Shown: piece by piece, positions 7,144 to 12,844 of the stretch | Layout: every line of letters begins with the position of its first letter | Position numbering within the stretch: the stretch's first letter is position 1 | The notes under the pieces: model-generated | Told to the model about the DNA's origin: nothing | Databases searched by the model: none | What the model saw: the letters and a program-made list of their open reading frames with translations, nothing else | DNA from: an uncultured Gilliamella sp. | GTDB taxonomy: Bacteria > Pseudomonadota > Gammaproteobacteria > Enterobacterales > Enterobacteriaceae | Assembly: GCA_945291235.1 (NCBI GenBank) | Contig: CALYQY010000071.1 | Span: 1-12,844 of the forward strand | Direction of reading: 5' to 3' | Length of the DNA stretch: 12,844 nt | Translations under genes and position numbers: made by a program

Positions 7144-7704
7144 ATGCGAATTGAACAGAAAGAGCAACTTTCATTGCTTATGGATGGCGAGTTTACAAGT
7201 GATCATTTCATTGATGAAATATCAAATGATGAAAGCCTTCAATCATGTTGGCATCGCTATCATATTGCCAGAGAAGCAATGCGTGGTGACTTGCATAGTA
7301 GCGCATTAACTTTGGATATTTCTAAACAAGTGGCAAACGCCATTGCTAAAGAAGATATCTATAACAAATTAACCAATCAACCTAATCAGGATGAAATATC
7401 GCGACCAAATAAACAAAATCTTATTTGGATTCGTCTCAAAGACGTCATGGCAAAAGTCAGTCAAGTTGGTCTTGCTGCTTGCGTTACTTTAGCGATTATT
7501 GCGGGTGTACAATATCAACAACGTCAATCTGATAGTGATAGTAATATCCCAACTTTAAATACCATCCCTGTTGGTGTCAATGTTGCTCCTGTTGGAGGAC
7601 TACAGCAACAGAATGATCAGCAACTTCTAGAAAAAAGACAATATGATAAAATCAGATTACTTGTACAAGATTATGAACTGCAAAAAAGGTTAAATGCTCA
7701 GTAA
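7144..7704 (+). CDS. rseA: Anti-sigma-E factor RseA
   Basis: Single-pass inner-membrane protein that sequesters RpoE and is destroyed stepwise by DegS and RseP during envelope stress. 186 residues from the ATG at 7144. The cytoplasmic anti-sigma domain is about 1-70 (EQKEQLSLLMDGE, then WHRYHIAREAMRGD at 36-49). The transmembrane helix is about 107-124 and contains the AAC tripeptide (111-113), where RseP cuts E. coli RseA between Ala and Cys. In the periplasmic part NVAPVGG (146-152) corresponds to the E. coli DegS site ASPV/S. The RseB-binding segment LVQDYELQKRL (173-183) is conserved, but the protein stops three residues later, without the roughly 25-30-residue glutamine-rich tail of E. 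coli RseA (216 residues). It starts 43 nt after rpoE. Stoichiometric co-expression with RpoE fits its role. Confidence 0.95.
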   Translation: MRIEQKEQLSLLMDGEFTSDHFIDEISNDESLQSCWHRYHIAREAMRGDLHSSALTLDISKQVANAIAKEDIYNKLTNQPNQDEISRPNKQNLIWIRLKDVMAKVSQVGLAACVTLAIIAGVQYQQRQSDSDSNIPTLNTIPVGVNVAPVGGLQQQNDQQLLEKRQYDKIRLLVQDYELQKRLNAQ

Positions 7705-7710
7705 TCCGAA

Positions 7711-8697
7711 ATGAAATTAAAATTTTATTCAAATTTCCAAACAATGATAAAACAGAGTAGCTATATATTTGCTAGTCTGTTTTTTCTGCTAATGTCCCTG
7801 TCAATTCAAGCTAGTGAAAATAATGATCCTGTCGCTCTGCTTAATAAAATGAGCAAGGCAGTGCAAACTCAAGATTATCAAATTCACTTCTTATCACAAG
7901 ATAAAAATCAATACGTTAGTACATATGAATATACGCATTTAGGTGCGGAAAATAAAAAAGATGTCAAAGCGTTGTTACTTTATCTTGAAGGTGCTGCGAG
8001 AGAAATTATTTTACATGAAAACGTCATTAGCTACTTCCAACCGGATAGCGAGTCTTTTTCGATAAGCAGTTCACGAATTGTTGAGGCTTTCCCAGATATT
8101 ATATATAACGATTTTAATGAACTTACCGATGTATATGACTTTACTTTATTAGGAAAAACACGGACAGCAAATCGTAGCGTACAATTGGTTAAAATGGTCG
8201 CAAAAGATAAAGATCGTTATAGCTATGTTATTTGGGTTGATGATGAAATTTACCTACCGATTCGTATAGATTTATTAGATCAACATAGCGAAATTATCAG
8301 CCAACTTAAAGTCGTCGATCTCGACGAAAATTTTGATAAAAAAGCAGTAAAGGAATACATCGAAACTCGAAGCTACCCTATTTTATTATCTATTGAAAAA
8401 CAAGAAAACGTACTCGATTCATGGCGATTAGCATGGCTACCTAAAGGATTTAAAGAAGTGGCAGCATATAATGTCAATTTTTATAATTCAGATATAGCTA
8501 CAAAGCTTTTTTCAGATGGCGTTTTTTCATTTACGGTCAATGTTTCTTCCGAAAAAGCAAATCAGGCTAATCAGTTTATCCAACAAGGTGGACGAACCAT
8601 TTTTTCAACCAATATTGCTAAAAAGAATATTATCATTATTGGTAATCTACCGCGAACGACTATAGAACGTATTGCACAAAATATTATTGAGAAATAG
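7711..8697 (+). CDS. rseB: Periplasmic sigma-E regulator RseB
   Basis: Binds the periplasmic part of RseA and protects it from DegS; in E. coli it is released by off-pathway lipopolysaccharide. 328 residues with an N-terminal signal peptide: hydrophobic core YIFASLFFLLMSLSI, then QA-S, cleavage likely after Ala34. The large lipoprotein-carrier-like (LolA/LppX fold) N-terminal domain spans about 38-225 and includes the conserved stretches ISYFQPDSESFSI and RYSYVIWVDDEIYLPIRIDLLD. The smaller C-terminal domain spans about 235-328 (SWRLAWLPKGFKEV, LFSDGVFSFTVNV, IIIIGNLPRTTIERIAQNI), as in E. coli RseB (318 residues). The start is 6 nt after rseA; an alternative Met12 would still give a signal peptide, and neither start has a clear ribosome site. 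It is the last gene of the cluster: no rseC follows. Confidence 0.95.
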   Translation: MKLKFYSNFQTMIKQSSYIFASLFFLLMSLSIQASENNDPVALLNKMSKAVQTQDYQIHFLSQDKNQYVSTYEYTHLGAENKKDVKALLLYLEGAAREIILHENVISYFQPDSESFSISSSRIVEAFPDIIYNDFNELTDVYDFTLLGKTRTANRSVQLVKMVAKDKDRYSYVIWVDDEIYLPIRIDLLDQHSEIISQLKVVDLDENFDKKAVKEYIETRSYPILLSIEKQENVLDSWRLAWLPKGFKEVAAYNVNFYNSDIATKLFSDGVFSFTVNVSSEKANQANQFIQQGGRTIFSTNIAKKNIIIIGNLPRTTIERIAQNIIEK

Positions 8698-8728
8698 TGG
8701 TTAACTTCTCGATAACGCTATGCTTAGC

Positions 8729-8794
8729 AGTGATAAATGTGTAAAATGCTACTCTTTCTAGCTTTATAATTATTATGAGATACTGTTTATCACT
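8729..8794. repeat. 9-bp inverted repeat around a -10 hexamer
   Basis: AGTGATAAA (8729-8737) and TTTATCACT (8786-8794) are perfect reverse complements, 48 nt apart, in the gap between rseB and lepA. A perfect TATAAT (8765-8770) lies between them. The arrangement could be paired operator half-sites or the base of a long stem, but the spacing is wide and no regulator is recognised. Confidence 0.35.
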
Positions 8795-8815
8795 ATTCGG
8801 TATTTAAATAGTTAA

Positions 8816-8844
8816 TTGTTTACAACTAAAATACAAAATATAAT
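8816..8844 (+). promoter_or_regulatory. Candidate lepA promoter
   Basis: TTGTTT (8816-8821), a 17-nt spacer and an exact TATAAT (8839-8844). Transcription would start near 8851, almost at the lepA ATG (8853), giving a leaderless or nearly leaderless message. A second exact TATAAT at 8765-8770, with no good -35, would give a leader of about 75 nt. Both hexamers are in very AT-rich DNA, so chance matches are likely. Confidence 0.4.
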
Positions 8845-8852
8845 TTATTGAT

Positions 8853-10649
8853 ATGAATAAAAATATCCGCAATTTTTCAATTATTGCTCATATTGACCAT
8901 GGTAAATCTACACTTTCAGACCGCATCATACAAATTTGTGGAGGCCTTTCTGATCGTGAAATGGCAGCACAAGTTTTAGATTCAATGGATCTTGAACGTG
9001 AACGTGGTATAACAATTAAAGCACAAAGTGTTACTCTCGATTATCATGCAAAAAATGGTGAGACATATCAGCTTAATTTTATTGACACACCCGGTCATGT
9101 TGACTTCTCTTACGAAGTATCGCGATCGTTAGCGGCTTGTGAAGGGGCGCTGTTAGTGGTTGATGCAGGTCAAGGCGTTGAAGCACAAACTCTGGCAAAC
9201 TGTTATACCGCTTTAGATATGAATCTTGAAGTTGTCCCAGTGCTAAATAAAATTGATTTGCCCGCTGCTGAGCCGGAACGTGTGGCAGAAGAAATCGAAG
9301 ATATTGTTGGTATTGATGCCTCTAATGCTGTTCGCTGTTCAGCAAAAACAGGTGTGGGGGTTATTGATGTACTCGAACAATTGGTTAATGATATTCCGCC
9401 ACCTGAAGGCGATTCAAATGCACCTTTGCAGGCATTGATAATTGATTCATGGTTTGATAATTATCTTGGTGTTGTGTCTTTAATTCGCATTAAAAATGGT
9501 GAACTAAAGAAAGGGGATAAAATCAAAGTGATGAGCACAGGAATGACTTACAATGTTGATCGCCTTGGAATATTTACCCCAAAACAAGTCGACAAAACCT
9601 GTTTACAATGTGGTGAAGTAGGTTGGGTTGTCTGTGCAATTAAAGATATTTTAGGGGCTCCTGTTGGTGATACATTAACATCTGCTAAAACGCCAGCAGA
9701 AAACCCATTACCGGGGTTCAAAAAAGTAAAACCCCAAGTTTATGCTGGGTTATTCCCGACTAGTTCGGATGATTATGAAGCCTTTCGTGATGCACTTGGA
9801 AAATTAAGCCTAAATGATGCATCGCTATTTTATGAGCCAGAAAACTCAGGTGCATTAGGGTTTGGTTTCCGTTGTGGTTTCCTTGGATTATTACACATGG
9901 AAATCATTCAAGAGCGGTTAGAGCGTGAATACAACTTAGATTTGATTACGACAGCGCCAACAGTAGTTTACGAAGTGCTGACAACGTCAAACGAGATAAT
10001 CTATGTTGACAGCCCTGCTAAATTACCTGCTGTTAACAATATTCAAGAATTGCGTGAGCCTATTGCCGAGTGTAACATTTTGGTACCACAGACTTATCTT
10101 GGCAATGTTATTACACTTTGTGTTGAAAAGCGTGGAGTACAAACGCATATGGTTTATCATGGAAATCAGGTGGCGCTAACCTATGAAATCCCTATGACCG
10201 AAGTGGTTTTAGATTTCTTTGACAAGTTAAAGTCAACTTCTCGTGGTTATGCTTCATTGGATTACAGTTTCAAACGTTTCCAAGTTGCCGATATGGTCAG
10301 GTTAGATGTACTTATTAACGGAGAACGTGTCGATGCGTTAGCGTTAATCACTCATAAGGACAATGCACCTTATCGCGGTCGCGAATTAGTTGAAAAAATG
10401 AAAGATTTAATTCCACGTCAACAATTTGATATTGCTATTCAAGCAGCAATCGGAAATCATATCATTGCTCGTTCAACCGTTAAGCAATTACGTAAAAATG
10501 TATTAGCAAAATGTTATGGTGGTGACGTTAGTCGTAAGAAAAAACTTTTACAAAAGCAAAAAGAGGGTAAAAAACGCATGAAACAAGTGGGTAATGTTGA
10601 ATTACCACAAGAAGCGTTTTTAGCTATTTTACATGTCGGTAAAGATTAA
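8853..10649 (+). CDS. lepA: Elongation factor 4 (LepA GTPase)
   Basis: Ribosome-associated translational GTPase of the EF-G family, linked to translation fidelity, stress recovery and 30S biogenesis. 598 residues against 599 in E. coli and nearly identical in long stretches. G1 AHIDHGKST (12-20), G2 RGIT (51-54), G3 DTPGH (78-82, with the catalytic His), G4 NKID (132-135) and G5 SAK (163-165) are all intact. They are followed by the beta-barrel domain 2, the two EF-G-like alpha/beta domains and the LepA-specific C-terminal domain ending in [20 protein letters not shown]...AILHVGKD. The start matches the family ([19 protein letters not shown]), but no Shine-Dalgarno sequence is visible upstream. 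It is the first gene of lepA-lepB-rnc-era. Confidence 0.98.
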   Translation: MNKNIRNFSIIAHIDHGKSTLSDRIIQICGGLSDREMAAQVLDSMDLERERGITIKAQSVTLDYHAKNGETYQLNFIDTPGHVDFSYEVSRSLAACEGALLVVDAGQGVEAQTLANCYTALDMNLEVVPVLNKIDLPAAEPERVAEEIEDIVGIDASNAVRCSAKTGVGVIDVLEQLVNDIPPPEGDSNAPLQALIIDSWFDNYLGVVSLIRIKNGELKKGDKIKVMSTGMTYNVDRLGIFTPKQVDKTCLQCGEVGWVVCAIKDILGAPVGDTLTSAKTPAENPLPGFKKVKPQVYAGLFPTSSDDYEAFRDALGKLSLNDASLFYEPENSGALGFGFRCGFLGLLHMEIIQERLEREYNLDLITTAPTVVYEVLTTSNEIIYVDSPAKLPAVNNIQELREPIAECNILVPQTYLGNVITLCVEKRGVQTHMVYHGNQVALTYEIPMTEVVLDFFDKLKSTSRGYASLDYSFKRFQVADMVRLDVLINGERVDALALITHKDNAPYRGRELVEKMKDLIPRQQFDIAIQAAIGNHIIARSTVKQLRKNVLAKCYGGDVSRKKKLLQKQKEGKKRMKQVGNVELPQEAFLAILHVGKD

Positions 10650-10669
10650 CCAGTAAAAGAGGAAAAAAA

Positions 10670-11671
10670 ATGGCTAATACATTCGCCATCATATTAACAA
10701 TAGCAACATTGATAACAGGTATCTTTTGGTTTTTAGAAAAATACCGCTGGAAGCCTGCAAGACAGCGTAAAGTTGAGGAAGTCCGTAAACAATGCAATGG
10801 TGAAATCGATGGAAAAGTGCTGGCTCAAGTCGGTAAACCAAAAGGTTGGGTAGAGAATTTAGCCTCATTTTTCCCCGTTCTTTTTGTTGTATTTTTCATC
10901 CGCTCGTTTCTATATGAACCGTTTCAGATTCCGTCTGGTTCGATGATGCAGACACTTTTGATTGGTGATTTTATTGCTGTTCAGAAATATTCTTATGGAT
11001 TGCGTGATCCCATTACTAATACGGTCATTATATCGACAGGGCACCCTAAACGCGGAGATGTTGCCGTTTTTAAACACCCAGATGGTTCAAAAATGGATTT
11101 AATTAAGCGTGTAGTTGGCTTGCCTGGTGATAAAATTGTTTACTCAGTTCAAGACAAAAAACTCTTTATTTATCCTGCTTGCCAAAGTAGTGATACCAAC
11201 TGTGTAGGGCAAAAAACGCAACCACTGGATTTACATTACAGTGAACCAAAATTAAGTAATTGGAAACAAGTTTATCAGCAATTCAAATCAGGGCCTAATT
11301 TTTATACTTTAGAACAGTATAAAGAAAAAGGTATTGCTGATTCAAACTCTGTCGAATCATTAAATATAAACATACAGCAAGAAACACTGGGTGATAAACC
11401 ACACGATATTTTAACAACGGAAAACATAATTGAAAAACCAGAATACTTCTTCCATCAAAATGGACAACCGCTTGCGACTTGGGTTGTACCGGAAGGCAAT
11501 TACTTTATGATGGGTGATAATCGTGATAACAGTGGCGACAGCCGTTATTTTGGATTTGTGCCTGAATCAAACTTCGTTGGTAAAGCGACAGCAATATGGA
11601 TTAGCTTTGAAAAACAACCCGATGAATGGCCTACGGGGATTCGCTTTAGCCGTATTGGAGGCATACACTAG
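10670..11671 (+). CDS. lepB: Signal peptidase I
   Basis: Inner-membrane serine protease that removes signal peptides from exported proteins, using a Ser/Lys dyad. 333 residues (E. coli 324). Two N-terminal membrane segments at about 5-22 and 67-82 precede the periplasmic catalytic domain. The nucleophile Ser91 is in IPSGSMMQT, the general base Lys146 is in [13 protein letters not shown], and the conserved box [11 protein letters not shown] is at 282-292. Cys171 and Cys178 match the E. coli disulphide pair. The residue after SGSMM, normally proline (SGSMMPT), is glutamine here. The insert around 190-240 differs from E. coli. AGAGGA is a good ribosome site, and the start (MANTFAIIL) aligns with the family. 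It lies 20 nt behind lepA. Confidence 0.97.
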   Translation: MANTFAIILTIATLITGIFWFLEKYRWKPARQRKVEEVRKQCNGEIDGKVLAQVGKPKGWVENLASFFPVLFVVFFIRSFLYEPFQIPSGSMMQTLLIGDFIAVQKYSYGLRDPITNTVIISTGHPKRGDVAVFKHPDGSKMDLIKRVVGLPGDKIVYSVQDKKLFIYPACQSSDTNCVGQKTQPLDLHYSEPKLSNWKQVYQQFKSGPNFYTLEQYKEKGIADSNSVESLNINIQQETLGDKPHDILTTENIIEKPEYFFHQNGQPLATWVVPEGNYFMMGDNRDNSGDSRYFGFVPESNFVGKATAIWISFEKQPDEWPTGIRFSRIGGIH

Positions 11672-11676
11672 TCGCC

Positions 11677-12357
11677 ATGAGTATTAAAAATTTAAAATCT
11701 TTGCAACAGTCGATTGGCTATCAGTTTCAAAACCTTTCGTTACTTGAATTAGCCTTAACTCATCGAAGTGCGAATAAACGACATAACGAACGCCTAGAGT
11801 TTCTAGGCGATTCTATTTTAAGCTTTGCCATTGCAGACGATCTTTTTCATCGATTTAAGCAGCAAGATGAAGGTGATTTAAGTCAGATGCGAGCAAGCTT
11901 AGTTTGTGGCACAACATTGGCTGAAATAGGCAAAGCATTCAATTTAGGAAATTATCTGACTTTAGGACAAGGTGAATTAAAAAGCGGTGGTTTTCGTCGG
12001 GAATCAATTATTGCTGATGCGGTTGAAGCCATTATTGGTGCGATCTATTTAGATAGTAATATTGAAAATGTCAGGCGATTAATACTGTCTTGGTATCAGA
12101 GCCGGTTAGCAGAAATTAAGCCGGGCGTGAAACAAAAAGATTCAAAAACAAGACTTCAAGAATACTTACAAGGTAAACATCAAGAACGTCCCTGTTATTT
12201 GATCCTTGAAGTTACAGGTGATAAACACGAGCAAGAATTTTTGATTCAATGCAAACTTGAAAATGATGATCATCAATATTTAGGGCGAGGACTTAGTCGC
12301 CGTAAAGCCGAACAAGCTGCTGCTCAACAAGCACTCAATCAATTAGGTATAAAATGA
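11677..12357 (+). CDS. rnc: Ribonuclease III
   Basis: Double-strand-specific endoribonuclease that processes the rRNA precursor and structured mRNAs, acting as a homodimer with Mg2+. 226 residues, the same as E. coli. The signature [12 protein letters not shown] is at 37-48. All catalytic acidic residues are in register with the E. coli enzyme: Glu38, Glu41, Asp45, Glu65, Asp114, Glu117. The double-stranded RNA-binding domain is at about 155-225 ([10 protein letters not shown]..., ending [14 protein letters not shown]). It begins 5 nt after lepB and has no well-spaced ribosome site: GGAGG at 11657-11661, inside lepB, is 15 nt away, suggesting coupling to lepB translation. There is no room for the long structured leader through which E. 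coli RNase III represses itself. Confidence 0.97.
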   Translation: MSIKNLKSLQQSIGYQFQNLSLLELALTHRSANKRHNERLEFLGDSILSFAIADDLFHRFKQQDEGDLSQMRASLVCGTTLAEIGKAFNLGNYLTLGQGELKSGGFRRESIIADAVEAIIGAIYLDSNIENVRRLILSWYQSRLAEIKPGVKQKDSKTRLQEYLQGKHQERPCYLILEVTGDKHEQEFLIQCKLENDDHQYLGRGLSRRKAEQAAAQQALNQLGIK

Positions 12358-12844
12358 CAGAAACAACACAACATTGTGGATTCGTTGCCATCGTAGGTCG
12401 ACCAAACGTCGGCAAATCAACATTATTAAATCAATTATTAGGTCAAAAAGTTTCTATTACCTCGCGTAAAGCTCAAACAACACGTCATCGTATAGTGGGC
12501 ATTGATACTCAAGATAATGACCAAATAATTTATATCGATACACCCGGTCTTCACATTGAAGAAAAAAGAGCGATTAACCGCCTTATGAATCGAGCGGCAA
12601 GTAGCTCTATTGGTGATGTAGAGTTGGTGATTTTTGTCGTTGAGGGGACACACTGGACCGATGATGACGAAATGGTTGCTAACAAATTGAAAGATTGTAA
12701 GTCTCCAGTCTTATTAGTGATCAATAAAATTGATAATGTTATCGATAAAAGCCAATTGTTACCTCATATTCAAGAAATCAGCCAAAAAATCAATTTTCTT
12801 GACGTCGTACCAATTAGCGCTGAAAAAGGTGAAGGTATTGATAT
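12354..12844 (+). CDS. era: GTPase Era (5' part, cut by the window end)
   Basis: Ras-like GTPase that binds the 3' end of 16S rRNA and is needed for 30S subunit maturation. 163 codons are present of about 300. G1 GRPNVGKST (15-23), the G2 switch around TTRHR (42-46), G3 DTPG (62-65), G4 NKID (124-127) and G5 SAEKG (155-159) are intact, and the Era hallmark [22 protein letters not shown] is present in full. The C-terminal KH domain lies beyond the window. The ATG overlaps the rnc stop (ATGA), so translation is probably coupled. There is no sign of a frameshift. Confidence 0.97.
   Translation, partial: MTETTQHCGFVAIVGRPNVGKSTLLNQLLGQKVSITSRKAQTTRHRIVGIDTQDNDQIIYIDTPGLHIEEKRAINRLMNRAASSSIGDVELVIFVVEGTHWTDDDEMVANKLKDCKSPVLLVINKIDNVIDKSQLLPHIQEISQKINFLDVVPISAEKGEGID

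Noticed and set aside
9253..9438. 61-codon plus-strand frame inside lepA
   Set aside because: Alternative frame of a highly conserved gene.
12438..12653. 71-codon minus-strand frame opposite era
   Set aside because: Antisense to the conserved GTPase domain; era itself fills the stretch to the window end.
1..12844. CRISPR array, insertion sequence, prophage or defence cluster
   Set aside because: No regularly spaced repeats, transposase or integrase frames, terminal inverted repeats or defence domains; nearly all coding space is conserved core genes.

Overview
The window looks like a chromosomal segment of an AT-rich gammaproteobacterium. Its housekeeping proteins (RpoE, RseA/B, LepA, LepB, RNase III, Era, CyaA) align from memory almost residue for residue with the Escherichia coli proteins. 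Base composition is low in GC, intergenic spacers are strongly AT-rich, and a secreted 'adhesion-domain' protein sits nearby. Together these suggest an Orbaceae-like gut symbiont (Gilliamella/Frischella type). That placement is inference from recall, not a computed phylogeny.

Left part (1-3728): the 3' end of a tRNA-Gln is followed by three minus-strand genes. These are a probable exported adhesin-like protein with a lectin-like C-terminus (252-1745), a periplasmic YdgH-type protein with three DUF1471 domains (1979-2779), and a NudL-type CoA pyrophosphatase (3117-3728). An imperfect 17-bp inverted repeat lies between the first two. An AT-only hairpin with a T-run follows nudL.

Middle (3729-8697): cyaA, the class I adenylate cyclase, is transcribed divergently from nudL. 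The envelope-stress cluster rpoE-rseA-rseB follows. A textbook sigma-E promoter (GGAACTT-N16-TCTAA) lies just upstream of rpoE, so the sigma factor probably drives its own operon. RseA keeps the TM segment and the residues corresponding to the RseP and DegS cleavage sites. The usual fourth gene, rseC, is absent from this position.

Right part (8853-12844): a tight lepA-lepB-rnc-era run. lepA and lepB are 20 nt apart, lepB and rnc 5 nt apart, and rnc overlaps era by 4 nt. Era is cut by the window end. The run links elongation factor 4, signal peptidase I, RNase III and the 16S-maturation GTPase, as in enterobacteria, but without the long rnc leader known from E. coli.

Most of the window is ordinary core genome, and I see no phage, IS, CRISPR or defence system. 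The points worth a second look are the unanchored adhesin-like gene, the missing rseC, the compressed lepB-rnc junction, a possible leader ORF abutting rpoE, the Shine-Dalgarno-less lepA start, and a substitution beside the signal peptidase catalytic serine.
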